A DNA stretch of 64,000 nucleotides. Source: Marinobacterium lutimaris. Its GTDB lineage: Bacteria > Pseudomonadota > Gammaproteobacteria > Pseudomonadales > Balneatricaceae. Location: assembly GCF_900108065.1 (NCBI RefSeq), contig NZ_FNVQ01000003.1, positions 124,001 through 188,000 on the forward strand, given 5' to 3'. Made by a program: the position numbers and the translations under genes. Positions 26,319 through 35,836 of the stretch are shown piece by piece (within the stretch, counting starts at the first letter, position 1; each line of letters begins with the position of its first letter). Under the pieces are notes generated by a model. It saw nothing but the letters and a program-made list of their open reading frames with translations. It was not told where the DNA came from and searched no databases.

Positions 26319-27029
26319 ATGAACGACAGCCGCTATTACGCCATTCGCGATATTGCCCACCGCTGGTTCGCCTTCTTTGAGGGCCAGACCGAGAGCCTGG
26401 AAGAGCACCTGCAACTGTTTACGCCGGACGTGCGCCTGGTCCACGCCGGTCAACACCTGCTGGCCGAGGGACAGTCTGCAATGGCTGACTGGCTGAAACA
26501 GGTGCCGCCGGCAACAGACTCACACTTTATAAACGCCCTGCACTGGCAACCGACATCGGATAACCGAGCCCGGGTTGAGATGGAGATCGGCTACCAGGTG
26601 ATGCAAAACGGCGAGCTGGTCGGCGGCGCGGTCATCGAATACCAGACTGAAGTGGTGTTTACCGAATCCGGTGAGGCAGCGTTCAGCTTTCTGCAGAAGA
26701 CCCCGGTACGCCAAAACCCGGACCGGGAGTTTAAGGATTCCTTCGCCGCCAACCGCCTTGGCGCCAGCGCCGCACGAATCGACTTTCTCCTCACCACCTG
26801 CCAAGCCGACCAGATCGCGGTTGAACTGATGGAGCCGGACGCAGGCGTACAGTGGCAGCAGCTGATAGCCCAACGAGGCGCAGAAACCCTGACCTCCGCA
26901 AGAACTGGCGAGCAGGATGAAACCGCCCTGTCTCTGACACTGAAGCTTTCCGGCACACAAAGCCTCAGCCTGCTACTGACGGAACAGGCTGGTCGCTATT
27001 TAAAGGTGCGGGCGATAGAGTTGGATTGA
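26319..27029 (+). CDS. NTF2/SnoaL-like protein
   Basis: A 236-residue cytoplasmic protein. The ATG at 26319 has GAGGAG just upstream. The first 130 residues look like a SnoaL/NTF2-like cone fold (AHRWFAFFEG, LQLFTPDVRLVHAG), with an extra C-terminal domain of about 100 residues that I do not recognise. No catalytic set can be assigned. Divergent from the luciferase-like gene and upstream of a LysR gene. Confidence 0.62.
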   Translation: MNDSRYYAIRDIAHRWFAFFEGQTESLEEHLQLFTPDVRLVHAGQHLLAEGQSAMADWLKQVPPATDSHFINALHWQPTSDNRARVEMEIGYQVMQNGELVGGAVIEYQTEVVFTESGEAAFSFLQKTPVRQNPDREFKDSFAANRLGASAARIDFLLTTCQADQIAVELMEPDAGVQWQQLIAQRGAETLTSARTGEQDETALSLTLKLSGTQSLSLLLTEQAGRYLKVRAIELD

Positions 27030-27080
27030 ACTGAATTTGATTGCGCTGAATATAACCGAGTAAGGCAGCGATAGCCGATT

Positions 27081-27992
27081 ATGCGGAACACTGATCATCT
27101 GGGCGGGATAACCGCTTTTGTCACCACCGCCCAGCTGGGCAGTTTTACCGCAGCGGCAGAACGGCTGGGCCTGACCCGATCTGCCGTGGCCAAGAGCGTT
27201 GGCCGTCTTGAAGAGCGGCTGGGCCTGAAACTGTTCCAGCGCTCCACCCGGCGGCTGAGCCTGACGCCGGATGGCGAACGCTACCTGGCCAGCTGCCAGA
27301 GCGCTCTGGATATTCTGGATGAAGCGGAAGCGGATCTGACCTCGCACATCACCCGCCCCGCCGGGCGTTTGCGGGTCGACCTGCCCGCCGCATTCGGGCG
27401 CCAGCGGATTCTGCCTCTACTGCTGGAGATCGCGCGGGAATACCCGGAGTTATCGCTGACCGTATCCTTCAGCGAGCGTTTTGTGGACCTGATTGAGGAA
27501 GGTATCGACCTGGTGGTGCGGATCGGTGAACTGGCCGACAGCAGCGGTCTGGTCGCCCGTCGTCTGACCACGCAGAAGCTGGTGATCTGCGCCTCACCGG
27601 ATTATCTGCGCCAGAACGGCGAACCGGATTCCATCGACGCGCTGAGCCAGCACCGCTGCATCGTCGGCGTGCGCCGCAACCAGCCGGTCTCCTGGCTGAT
27701 GAAGCAGCCTAATGGCGAACTGACACGGGTAACGCCTCCCGCCACCCATGAATTCGCCGATGGCGAGGCACTGCTCGGCGCGGTACTCGGCGGATGTGGC
27801 CTATCCCAGCTGCCGTTATGGCTGGTGGGCGAACACCTCAACAGCGGCGCCCTGCAGGAGGTATTGCCGGGTTATTCTGGCGGCGAGGTGCCGATCAGCG
27901 CCGTCTGGCCCCATAGCCGCCGGGTGTTACCGAAGATCCGCCATGTGGTCGACCGGCTGGTGGAAGCTTCCGAGCAGGGGTTGCTGGACTGA
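27081..27992 (+). CDS. LysR-family transcriptional regulator
   Basis: A 303-residue LysR protein with the HTH in residues 1-62 (SFTAAAERLGLTRSAVAKSVGRLEERLGLKLFQRSTRRLSLT, given here only as landmark segments) and an effector domain that resembles the CrgA/AaeR-like group. It follows the NTF2-like gene by 51 bp and may be co-transcribed with it; the leftward redox operon is another likely target. Confidence 0.88.
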   Translation: MRNTDHLGGITAFVTTAQLGSFTAAAERLGLTRSAVAKSVGRLEERLGLKLFQRSTRRLSLTPDGERYLASCQSALDILDEAEADLTSHITRPAGRLRVDLPAAFGRQRILPLLLEIAREYPELSLTVSFSERFVDLIEEGIDLVVRIGELADSSGLVARRLTTQKLVICASPDYLRQNGEPDSIDALSQHRCIVGVRRNQPVSWLMKQPNGELTRVTPPATHEFADGEALLGAVLGGCGLSQLPLWLVGEHLNSGALQEVLPGYSGGEVPISAVWPHSRRVLPKIRHVVDRLVEASEQGLLD

Positions 27993-28020
27993 GCCTTAGA
28001 TCGCGGTTTTGCCCCTAACC

Positions 28021-29541
28021 TCAGGCCGTCCGATAGCCCCCGATCATCTGCTCCAGCTGCTCGATCGATTCATCCAGCCCCCGCGCCATGGTATTGAGTC
28101 GGCCCGACTCAGAGACGATATCAACATTGCGATCCACCACCTGGTGTATCCCCCGGTTGATCTCAGCCGAGGTTGCGGCCTGCTCTTCACAGGCCGAGGC
28201 AATCTGGGTGTTCATGTCGCTGACCGCACGGATCGCCTCCTGAACCTGCACAATCACCTGCTGGGTATGCGCCACCGCTCCGGTCGTGTCGGCCGAACGC
28301 TGCTGGCCGTTCTTGATCGCCGAGATCGCACCGTCGGACACCGATCTCAGCTCTCCCGTGGTCTGGCGAATCTGGTCGGTGAAGTTACGGGTACGCGTCG
28401 ACAGCGTTCTAACCTCGTCCGCTACTACGGCAAAGCCCCGGCCGGAGTCGCCGGCACGGGCCGCCTCGATGGCCGCATTCAGCGCCAGCAGGTTGGTTTG
28501 ATCTGAGATATCGTTAATCTGGTCGCTGAGCTGGGCGATGGAGCTCACCTTGTTTTCCAGTTCGGTGACGGCACCCAGCGCCTGCCCCAGAATCCTGTTG
28601 GTTTCTTCGGTCAGCTGTACCGCTTCATCCATGCGCTGACGCCCCTGGTCCGCACCTTCGGTGGCGCTGACCGCCGCTTCGGATGCGCCCTGAGCATGGC
28701 AGGATACATTCTGCACGCTGTCTGACATCTCGTTGGTAGCCGTAGCCGCCCGCTCCATCTGCTGTTGCTGCTGTTCGACGATCTCTTCGGTATTGCTGCT
28801 CACCTGCGCTAACTGCTCAGCGTTATCACCCAGCTGTTTGGAGAGATCCCGCAGGCGTGCGATCAGCTGGCAGAAACGCTCGAGCATATCGTTGAATGCA
28901 ACGGCGGTGGGCGTATTGCCCGGCAGGCGACCGGTCAGATCCTGCTTGCTGGAGAACGCCTGCACGATCGAAATCATGCGGTACGCCTGAGCGCGTTCGG
29001 CCCCCATACGCAGGGCAAAAAACACCAGTATCGCCGACTCGAACACCACAAAAGCGGCGTGGATAAAGGTAATCCCCCAATTGCAGCCGTAGTTGTAAAC
29101 CATGATCGGCATATCACCGAGAGACGCAGTCCCCAACTGCAGCAGGGTCAGTAGTACGTGATGCACCGCGATGGTCGCCGCCGCGACTACGATAGGTAGC
29201 CAGTCCCGATAGATCGTCAGCAGCGCCAGGGCGGCAAAGATATGAAAGTGCATCTCCAGCCGTCCGAGCTGGGTCTGGATCATGATCGCAGACGACAACA
29301 TCAGGCAGATGGCGAAGAGCGCTGAACAGGCGCGCGTGCCACGTAGGAACCAATAGCCGGCAGCGGCGATAAGACTGACCAGCAACGAGGCGGTCAACGC
29401 AAAATTCATCGTGCCGTAGCCAATCGGGATGATAAAGGCGAGCACCGGGAAGTGCAGCAGCAGGATACCCAACATCTGCTTGTCGTTGCGCAGGGTGTCT
29501 AGCAGTGCCTGGTCCTGGGTGTGGGGGCTTAGGTCAGTCAC
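28021..29541 (-). CDS. Methyl-accepting chemotaxis protein with His-rich membrane sensor
   Basis: A 506-residue chemoreceptor that starts with GTG. About six membrane helices fill residues 22-178 with almost no periplasmic loop, so it should sense something in or at the membrane. Conserved-looking histidines sit inside this part: His30, MHFH at 97-100, VHH at 126-128 and His161, together with YRDW at 111-114. This arrangement suggests bound metal or haem. The cytoplasmic part has the usual signalling tip ([19 protein letters not shown]) and helical bundle with no HAMP that I can see. Encoded 13 bp after the Sco-like gene. Confidence 0.88.
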   Translation of the reverse strand: MTDLSPHTQDQALLDTLRNDKQMLGILLLHFPVLAFIIPIGYGTMNFALTASLLVSLIAAAGYWFLRGTRACSALFAICLMLSSAIMIQTQLGRLEMHFHIFAALALLTIYRDWLPIVVAAATIAVHHVLLTLLQLGTASLGDMPIMVYNYGCNWGITFIHAAFVVFESAILVFFALRMGAERAQAYRMISIVQAFSSKQDLTGRLPGNTPTAVAFNDMLERFCQLIARLRDLSKQLGDNAEQLAQVSSNTEEIVEQQQQQMERAATATNEMSDSVQNVSCHAQGASEAAVSATEGADQGRQRMDEAVQLTEETNRILGQALGAVTELENKVSSIAQLSDQINDISDQTNLLALNAAIEAARAGDSGRGFAVVADEVRTLSTRTRNFTDQIRQTTGELRSVSDGAISAIKNGQQRSADTTGAVAHTQQVIVQVQEAIRAVSDMNTQIASACEEQAATSAEINRGIHQVVDRNVDIVSESGRLNTMARGLDESIEQLEQMIGGYRTA

Positions 29542-29554
29542 GGTCTTAGTCCTG

Positions 29555-30124
29555 TTAAATGGTCTGCAGTAGTTTTTGTAGGTCAGATTCCATTCTGTCG
29601 AGGTCCAGCACCGGCTGGGTGTAGATCAGTCTTTTGCGCCATCCAGTGGTTACCACATAAAGATTGGCGGTGTGATCAAACTCATACCCGGTAGCGCTTT
29701 GAACGCGAGCCGCAGTGTCACCGTAGGCCAGGGCGAGGTTTTGCGCCAACAGGGTGCTTTCTGGTCTGACCACCTTGAAGCTGGGTCCAAAAACACTCGC
29801 CGCCCGCTGCAGCACCTCTTCGCTGTCTCGCTCCGGGTCCAGGGTGATAAACACAAACTCGACCGGATGCCCCCTCAGCCGCTGCTGTAGCTGAACCAGA
29901 TTGACGATCTGCGCCGGGCAAACGGTGCCGCAATTGCGATAGCCAAAAAACAGCACGCGCAGGCCGTTATCGATCTGGGAATCAGCCAGTTCAAGCGGCG
30001 GCACCGGATTATCGACGGCGATGCCGTAGTAGTCATCCCGGTCGGTCCACGCCGGCAGAAAAGGCAGCGCGAGGCCGAGTAGAAAGGTGAGCGGAAAAAG
30101 GATGAGAGCAATCTTTTTATTCAT
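29555..30124 (-). CDS. SCO1/SenC family protein
   Basis: A 189-residue membrane-anchored thioredoxin-fold protein. One N-terminal helix (residues 5-23) is followed by a periplasmic domain with the Cu-binding pair Cys65-x3-Cys69 (NCGTVCP) and the third ligand His151 (FDHTANLY). Sco proteins deliver copper to or reduce the CuA site of cytochrome oxidases. No oxidase genes are adjacent; instead the chemoreceptor gene follows in the same transcript. Confidence 0.87.
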   Translation of the reverse strand: MNKKIALILFPLTFLLGLALPFLPAWTDRDDYYGIAVDNPVPPLELADSQIDNGLRVLFFGYRNCGTVCPAQIVNLVQLQQRLRGHPVEFVFITLDPERDSEEVLQRAASVFGPSFKVVRPESTLLAQNLALAYGDTAARVQSATGYEFDHTANLYVVTTGWRKRLIYTQPVLDLDRMESDLQKLLQTI

Positions 30125-30589
30125 GGGTGAAGCCAACCACCAGACTCAGCTTAAGCGTAGTATGTCGATTCCGAGCTATCCGCCGGTCGCCTGGGGGCTC
30201 CGGGTACAGCAGGGTCGTTCGCCAGATTTTTGGGCCGATACATCGCCTGCTCAAAGACAGGGGTACGGCAACCAGCACTAAGCATCTGCTCCATCAGAGG
30301 CTGCAAAGCAAGCTGACACAGGCTACCTGGGCCGTAAAAACCACTTATTACCTGGGGTCTTAGCCAGCGGCGGCAAAGTTACTTCAGGCAAAATCGTTGG
30401 TCAATAGATACACAATATTTTTCGTCTAACTGGTCAGGATTAGTCGCGTCTAACCATATAAAGGTCTCAATAGTGTCAAATGAGGTCCGCATTCAGTGAG
30501 GCGCATTACCCAAGTCCACCTGACGAGCGAGCAGGATCTGTTATGCTCAAAGCACAACGACTTTGGCCTGAGCGCGGAGGTATAGGGAA
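30125..30589. other. Divergent intergenic region Sco / permease
   Basis: 465 bp that must contain promoters for both directions. No gene, terminator or clear operator could be recognised. GGAGG at 30576-30580 decides the TTG start of the permease. Confidence 0.4.
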
Positions 30590-31810
30590 TTGAACCAGGT
30601 TTGGGCGGGCCTGATGCTGATCAGCATCCTGGTGGCTGCGGCACGCTGGATAGGCGGCGATGCCGAAGTGTTGCAGAAACTGGTCGACAGCGGTTTCGAC
30701 ATGGCGAAGCTGTCGGTGGATATAGCCATCGGACTGGTGGGGCTGCTGACGCTCTGGTCCGGCTTGTTCCGAATCGCCGAAAAGGCCGGGCTGGTTGAAA
30801 AACTAAGCCGCGCTCTTGCTCCCCTTTTCTCCCGGCTGATGCCTGAGGTGCCACCCGGTCACCCGGCGCAGGGGGCGATCACCATGAACCTGGCTGCCAA
30901 CATGCTGGGCCTGGATAACGCCGCTACGCCACTTGGCATCCGCGCCATGCAGGCGCTGCAGCAGCTTAATCCTCTCAGCAACACCGCCAGTAATGCCCAG
31001 ATTCTATTCCTTGTATTAAATACCTCATCGGTGACTCTGCTGCCGGTGACGATCTTTATGTACCGTGCCCAGGCTGGTGCCGCGAGCCCTACCGATGTGT
31101 TCGTACCGATTCTGCTGGCGACCACCGCCTCTACCCTGGCCGGCCTGCTGGCGGTAATGGCGATTCAGAAGATCCGCATGGATCGGGTGATTCTGGGCTC
31201 CCTGGCGGCATTTGTCGCCGTCGTGGCCAGCTTCGTTTACTGGCTCGGTCAGTTGCCGGTGGACCAGCTTTCCCAGGTGTCATCGACCATCGCCAGCGGC
31301 CTTCTGCTCGGCGTTATAGCCCTGTTTATTCTCACCGGCCTGATTCGTAAGGTGCGGGTTTACGATGAATTTGTCGCAGGCGCCAAATCCGGGTTTGAAA
31401 CCGCAGTAATGCTGATCCCCTATCTCGTCGCCATGCTGGTGGCGATCGGTATGTTCCGCGCCAGCGGCGCGCTGGAACTGCTGCTTCAAGGCATCGGCAG
31501 CCTGCTGGCGGCCATGGGCATCACCACCGCTTTTGTCGATGCCCTGCCGGTGGCCTTTATGAAACCGTTCAGCGGCAGCGGCTCGCGGGCAATGATGCTG
31601 GAGACAATCAACGCTCACGGCGTTGACTCCCTGGCCGGTCGGCTAGCGGCGATCATGCAGGGTTCCACCGAAACCACCTTCTATGTACTGACGGTTTATT
31701 TCGGCGTGGTCGGCATCACCCGTATGCGTTATGCGCTCTGGGCAGGCCTGCTCTGTGATGCGGTAGGGATCACCACCGCCATTATTATCGGCATGTGGTT
31801 TTTCGCATAA
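30590..31810 (+). CDS. SpmA-SpmB-like fused nucleoside-gate permease
   Basis: A 406-residue inner-membrane protein with about ten helices and two Gate (nucleoside recognition) domains, equivalent to Bacillus spore maturation proteins SpmA and SpmB joined end to end. Landmarks are MNLAANMLGLDNAATPLG in the first half and VAFMKPFSGSGSRAMM and IMQGSTETTFYVLTVYF in the second. The start is TTG at 30590, supported by GGAGG nine bases earlier. In non-sporulating bacteria the substrate is unknown. The P5CR-like gene follows closely. Confidence 0.82.
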   Translation: MNQVWAGLMLISILVAAARWIGGDAEVLQKLVDSGFDMAKLSVDIAIGLVGLLTLWSGLFRIAEKAGLVEKLSRALAPLFSRLMPEVPPGHPAQGAITMNLAANMLGLDNAATPLGIRAMQALQQLNPLSNTASNAQILFLVLNTSSVTLLPVTIFMYRAQAGAASPTDVFVPILLATTASTLAGLLAVMAIQKIRMDRVILGSLAAFVAVVASFVYWLGQLPVDQLSQVSSTIASGLLLGVIALFILTGLIRKVRVYDEFVAGAKSGFETAVMLIPYLVAMLVAIGMFRASGALELLLQGIGSLLAAMGITTAFVDALPVAFMKPFSGSGSRAMMLETINAHGVDSLAGRLAAIMQGSTETTFYVLTVYFGVVGITRMRYALWAGLLCDAVGITTAIIIGMWFFA

Positions 31811-31836
31811 AACACCACCCATGAATGAGGTTTTGC

Positions 31837-32610
31837 ATGAGTGACACCCTCGGCATTCTCGGCGTCGGCCACCTGGCCAGCTATGTAGTTGCCGGCCTGC
31901 GTAACGCCGGGGACAAACGCCACATCCTGCTATCCCCTCGGGGAAAAGAAACCGCCGAGCGGCTGCAGGTTCAACACGACTGTGAAATCGTCACCGATAA
32001 CCAAACGCTGGTCGACCGTTGCGATACCCTGCTGATCGCAGTACGCCCGGCGCAGCTCGAATCACTGCTCAAACCATTGAACTTCAGACCCAATCAGCTG
32101 CTGATCTCCTGCGCGGCCGGTGTGTCGCTGGCCCAACTCAAGCCTCGTACTGCGCCAGCACTGGTTGTACGCACCCTGCCGCTCGCCTGTGCCGAGTTTG
32201 GCGTCGGCGCCGTGCCGCTCTATCCCTGTAACGATAGCGCCAGCTCGCTGCTTTCCAAGCTCGGCGAACTGATCGTCTTTGAGGATGAAGCCAAGTTTGA
32301 GCTCGCCTCCACCGCCGCCTGCATGAACGGCTGGATCTACGATTTCCTCGACCAGCTCAGCGGCTGGTTCGCCAACCAGGGCCTGAGCCCAGAGCAGGCC
32401 CGTGCGCTGGTCACCCAGCAGGTCAGCGGCGCCACCGCTCTCGCCTCCGCACGGCCGGAGATTACTTTAAGCGAGATCAGTACATCTATAGCGACCGAGG
32501 GCACCTTTACCAAAACGGGGCTGGACCTGCTGCGGGAAAAGAAGGCGATGGAACCCTGGAAAGAGGCCTGTGAGGTGATTCAAAAAGCGCTTCGCGAGAG
32601 CGGAAAGTAG
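31837..32610 (+). CDS. Pyrroline-5-carboxylate reductase-like protein
   Basis: A 257-residue Rossmann protein related to ProC. It starts at 31837 with TGAGG six bases before the ATG. N-terminal fingerprint LGILGVGHLASYV, nucleotide-binding VRPAQLESLL, then a helical dimerisation domain. The family TEGTFTKTGLDLL segment sits near the C-terminus. Several canonical ProC features differ (no clear GGxTxxGL), so it may act on another imine or be a ProC-like regulator. A decayed copy of its C-terminal 45 residues lies at 43786-43935. Confidence 0.75.
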   Translation: MSDTLGILGVGHLASYVVAGLRNAGDKRHILLSPRGKETAERLQVQHDCEIVTDNQTLVDRCDTLLIAVRPAQLESLLKPLNFRPNQLLISCAAGVSLAQLKPRTAPALVVRTLPLACAEFGVGAVPLYPCNDSASSLLSKLGELIVFEDEAKFELASTAACMNGWIYDFLDQLSGWFANQGLSPEQARALVTQQVSGATALASARPEITLSEISTSIATEGTFTKTGLDLLREKKAMEPWKEACEVIQKALRESGK

Positions 32611-32798
32611 ACACGGTCAGGTAACTGTACCCTATTGCTCGGCCTGCGCGTCTATCCTCATGCAGCCCTCAGATTCACCAGAGAGGCTTAGCCCTTCGCC
32701 CAGCGCGTAAGCATCGAAGTAAGCGATATAAGTGGCGCACTCTGCCAGCATGATTTTCCATAAACCTCGGCGTGACCTGGCCCTTTGCTAAAGCCTGC

Positions 32799-33068
32799 TT
32801 AACTGCACTCTCCCTCTGCTCCGGCACTATATTTTCCAGCACTTTTTTCAATCCGATCAACCACCTGACCACTAAGCCGGTGAATCGTTGGCGTGCAGGT
32901 AAACGCTATGACGGCGGCTGCAGGCCAGCACAGCAGAAACGCCTTCAGCCAGTGCGCCATGAACTGATCATTCAGGCTGATATTCAAAAACGTAACCCAT
33001 CCAGACATCGTCGATGACAACACGAATGACATCATGAAGGTGAAGACGATTCGCTGTTTCAATTTCAT
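32799..33068 (-). CDS. DUF2798 membrane protein
   Basis: An 89-residue protein with two membrane helices, starting MKLKQRIVFTFMMSFVLSS and containing the W(V/L)(K/R)AFLLCWPAAAVIAF(T)C segment of DUF2798. These small proteins are common in marine proteobacteria and have no known role. The start is the family-typical Met at 33068; an upstream ATG at 33161 would add non-homologous residues. Confidence 0.75.
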   Translation of the reverse strand: MKLKQRIVFTFMMSFVLSSTMSGWVTFLNISLNDQFMAHWLKAFLLCWPAAAVIAFTCTPTIHRLSGQVVDRIEKSAGKYSAGAEGECS

Positions 33069-33167
33069 ATAAGTTTTCTCGTTTTGCGCCTGCGTCCCAG
33101 GCCTCTGATCTCTTCCACTCTTCACAAGGCCCGCTAAAAGTTGGCACCTAATCGGCACCAAAATAAA

Positions 33168-33181
33168 CTTAGATATCTAAG
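33168..33181. promoter_or_regulatory. Palindrome CTTAGATATCTAAG, candidate MarR operator
   Basis: Perfect 14-bp palindrome. Size and symmetry match MarR-family operators, and the same core TTAGATATCTAA recurs at 33295 and, with one change, at 42809. The MarR gene at 40099 lies in the same locus. Confidence 0.6.
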
Positions 33182-33294
33182 ATAACAAAATAACTTCCGG
33201 CACTCCAGAGTGCAGCTCACCCCCTTCTCTAGCGTTCAAGAACTGATCATTTTTTTCTTGACGCAGATCAATCACTACCCTAGCCTCTAAAAAC

Positions 33295-33308
33295 ATTAGA
33301 TATCTAAT
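33295..33308. promoter_or_regulatory. Palindrome ATTAGATATCTAAT, candidate MarR operator
   Basis: Perfect 14-bp palindrome just downstream of the candidate -10 at 33281-33286, a position at which a bound repressor would block transcription of the oxygenase operon. Confidence 0.65.
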
Positions 33309-33400
33309 TTTATTTCAATCTGCTCTACCGTGCAGAACGAAGTCGAAGCAAAAGAGCTCTGATGAGCTCCGAAAAATAAGAACAGAAACAGGAGATATCG

Positions 33401-34729
33401 ATGCTATCCCACCAGGACAATGAACTGTTGTGTCGCGTAGAAGGCGATGCGCCCATGGGTAAGATCATGCGCAGCCACTGGTTGCCTGCTTGCTTGAGCG
33501 AAGAGGTTGCTGAGGTCGACGGAAAGCCTGTGCGTGTGCGTTTACTCGGCGAGGACCTGGTTGCATTTCGCGACAGCGACGGCCGCGTCGGCGTTGTCGA
33601 TGAAAAGTGCCCGCACCGCAAGGCCTCCATGGCGCTGGGACGTAATGAAGAGTGCGGCCTGCGCTGCCTCTATCATGGCTGGAAAGTGGACGTGGAAGGT
33701 AACGTGCTGGAAATGCCTTCTGAACCTGACGGCTCATCCCTCTCTGAGAAGGTAAAGGTCAAGGCTTACAAAACACATGAGGCCGCCGGCTTTATCTGGG
33801 TCTACATGGGTGACCAGGAGAACATTCCTGAATTCGATCCCCCTGTATTCCAGCCCTCACCGGATACCAAGATCTCGATCGCAAAAACCAAGATAGACTG
33901 CAACTGGGCGCAGATTCTGGAGGGCGCGATCGACTCGGCACACTCCTCTACGCTCCACTCCACCGACATGGTGCCTGCCCGTAAAACCCAGGCCGAGGCA
34001 GACGACCAGCTCTGGTACAGACCATCCACCGATCGCGCTCCACGCATGCAGGTTGAGGAAACCCCTTTCGGCTTCCGCTACGCAGCGATCCGCCGCCCGA
34101 TCAAAGATGCCAAGACCCACGATTATGTGCGTACCACGCTGTTTATCGCACCGTTTACGGTTCAGATTCCTCCAAACAACCGCTACAACATAGCCATACT
34201 TCACATACCGATCGACGATACTCACACCGCCTTCCACTTCATTGCCTGGGGCGACAAGAGCACCACACCTGATACAGAAAGCTGGCGTAAATTCCTGGCG
34301 CTGCAGGTCGGCATCGATCTCGATCAGTCGTTCAACCGTTTTAACACCTATGCCAATGATTACGGCCAGGACCGTATCATCATGAAAACCGGCGAAAGCT
34401 TCACCGGTATCAGGGGTATCCCTAACCAGGATATCGCCATGTGGGAAACCATGGGTGCTATCGCGGACCGTTCAGAAGATCGTCTCGGCGCCAGCGATCT
34501 GGCGATTGTGCAGTTCCGTCGTCAGATGGTACGCGCTGCAAAATTGGTCGCTGAGGGTGGCGCTGTTATAGGCACCACTGAACCACGTATCCGGCACAGT
34601 GAGCTGAAGTCGTTTGAGGGTATAGTGCCAAAGGATACGCAGTGGCGTAATCTGGGTCGTGCTCCAGGTGAAGAGCCGCTCGCCGAGCCGAAGGCGGAAG
34701 TCGAAGAACCAGAAGTCGTAGCCTCTTGA
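33401..34729 (+). CDS. pht3: Phthalate 4,5-dioxygenase-type Rieske oxygenase, alpha subunit
   Basis: A 442-residue Rieske non-haem iron oxygenase. The 2Fe-2S cluster motif is Cys70-x-His72 and Cys89-x2-His92; the mononuclear iron site is Asp178, His181 and His186 (AIDSAHSSTLH). The C-terminal GESFTGIRGIPNQDIAMWE segment is typical of the phthalate dioxygenase group. It would convert an aromatic dicarboxylate plus O2 and NADH to the cis-dihydrodiol, taking electrons from the reductase at 41818. It leads a four-gene operon. An acidic tail (EEPLAEPKAEVEEPE) ends the protein. Phthalate is the best guess; close relatives act on other aromatic acids. Confidence 0.87.
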   Translation: MLSHQDNELLCRVEGDAPMGKIMRSHWLPACLSEEVAEVDGKPVRVRLLGEDLVAFRDSDGRVGVVDEKCPHRKASMALGRNEECGLRCLYHGWKVDVEGNVLEMPSEPDGSSLSEKVKVKAYKTHEAAGFIWVYMGDQENIPEFDPPVFQPSPDTKISIAKTKIDCNWAQILEGAIDSAHSSTLHSTDMVPARKTQAEADDQLWYRPSTDRAPRMQVEETPFGFRYAAIRRPIKDAKTHDYVRTTLFIAPFTVQIPPNNRYNIAILHIPIDDTHTAFHFIAWGDKSTTPDTESWRKFLALQVGIDLDQSFNRFNTYANDYGQDRIIMKTGESFTGIRGIPNQDIAMWETMGAIADRSEDRLGASDLAIVQFRRQMVRAAKLVAEGGAVIGTTEPRIRHSELKSFEGIVPKDTQWRNLGRAPGEEPLAEPKAEVEEPEVVAS

Positions 34730-34747
34730 CCTAGCGAGCCCTTGACG

Positions 34748-35740
34748 ATGAGTAAATTGAATCTGTCTGTGGCGGTCGGCAACTACGACCGCATGCGCCC
34801 CCTGGTGGATGGCGACGTACAAATTGACGGTGTCGATCCCGTCTTCATGCTACACGACCCGGAAGAGATCTTCTTCCGCGCCTTCAGGCATGCGGACTTT
34901 GATATCACCGAACTGTCGATGAGCAGTTATACCGTTAAAACGGCAAACAACGATTGCCCTTATGTCGGTGTGCCGGTATTCCCGTCCCGGGCCTTTCGCC
35001 ACACATCTATCTATATCCGTACAGACCGTGGCATAGACAGCCCCGAGGACCTTCGCGGCAAACGGATCGGCGTTCCCGAATATCAGCTGACTGCGAATGT
35101 GTGGGTGCGCATGTTCCTGGAGGAGGATTACGGCGTAAAACCGAATGAGATGGTCTGGGTTCGCGGCGGCTACGAAGAAGCCGGTCGGGTCGAGAAGATC
35201 ACGCTTAATCTGGCTGATGGCGTAGAAGTGATTAACGCCCCAGAAGGCGAAACTCTCTCCAACATGCTGGCGAATGGCGATCTGGATGCTGTTATCGGCC
35301 CACGTGCACCGAGCTGCTTCAGCAACGGGCATCCCAATGTCGGCTATCTGTTCCAGGACCCCATGGCCGAAGCCAAGGCCTGGTATCAACGCACCGGCTT
35401 ATTCCCGATCATGCACCTGTTGGGTATCCGCAAGACCCTGGTTGAGCAACACCCCTGGTTACCTTTTGCGGTGTACAAGGCTTTTGAACAATCCAAGGCT
35501 GCGGCCCTCACACGTTTATCGGACACATCGGCAACCAAAGTAACCCTGCCCTTCGTTGAAGATCAGCTCAGAGCAGCCCGTCAGCTGATGGGCGAGGATT
35601 TCTGGTCTTACGGATTCGATGCCAACCGAACAACGCTGGAACGCTTTTTAAGCCAACACCACAGGGAAGGCCTTTCCAGCCGTCTGGTGAAGCCAGAGGA
35701 ACTATTTCATCCGGCCAGTATGGAGAGTTTCAAGATTTGA
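34748..35740 (+). CDS. pht5: 4,5-dihydroxyphthalate decarboxylase-type protein
   Basis: A 330-residue protein from the ATG at 34748 (a TTG six bases upstream is less likely). It has the two-lobed periplasmic-binding-protein-like fold of Pht5/4,5-dihydroxyphthalate decarboxylases but no signal peptide, fitting a cytoplasmic enzyme. Landmarks: RPLVDGDVQIDGVDP at the start, FDITELSMSSY, VPVFPSRAFRHTSIYIR and WVRGGYEEAGR. It would convert 4,5-dihydroxyphthalate to protocatechuate. It follows the oxygenase by 18 bp. Confidence 0.85.
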   Translation: MSKLNLSVAVGNYDRMRPLVDGDVQIDGVDPVFMLHDPEEIFFRAFRHADFDITELSMSSYTVKTANNDCPYVGVPVFPSRAFRHTSIYIRTDRGIDSPEDLRGKRIGVPEYQLTANVWVRMFLEEDYGVKPNEMVWVRGGYEEAGRVEKITLNLADGVEVINAPEGETLSNMLANGDLDAVIGPRAPSCFSNGHPNVGYLFQDPMAEAKAWYQRTGLFPIMHLLGIRKTLVEQHPWLPFAVYKAFEQSKAAALTRLSDTSATKVTLPFVEDQLRAARQLMGEDFWSYGFDANRTTLERFLSQHHREGLSSRLVKPEELFHPASMESFKI

Positions 35741-35746
35741 ATAAAC

Positions 35747-35772
35747 GGGGTCCGGCGCGAGGTCGGACACCC
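35747..35772 (+). other. Intercistronic hairpin before TAXI gene
   Basis: GGGGTCCG pairs with CGGAC-A-CCC (one bulge) around a nine-base loop. Lacking a T-run, it may protect the upstream mRNA or adjust expression of the enzyme genes relative to the transporter genes. Confidence 0.4.
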
Positions 35773-35836
35773 GGAACCCTAGGGTATACCCCCAACAATA
35801 CAACTAGAAAAACCAACAACAAAAACAAGAGGTTCT

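Larger units (their letters stand above)
33069..33400 (+). promoter_or_regulatory. Promoter region of the phthalate-type operon
   Basis: 332 bp between DUF2798 and the oxygenase. A possible sigma-70 promoter is TTGACG at 33258-33263 with TAGCCT at 33281-33286 (17-bp spacer; the -10 is poor). Two perfect 14-bp palindromes lie at 33168-33181 and 33295-33308, the latter right at the expected transcription start. AGGAGATATCG precedes the oxygenase ATG. Confidence 0.55.
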
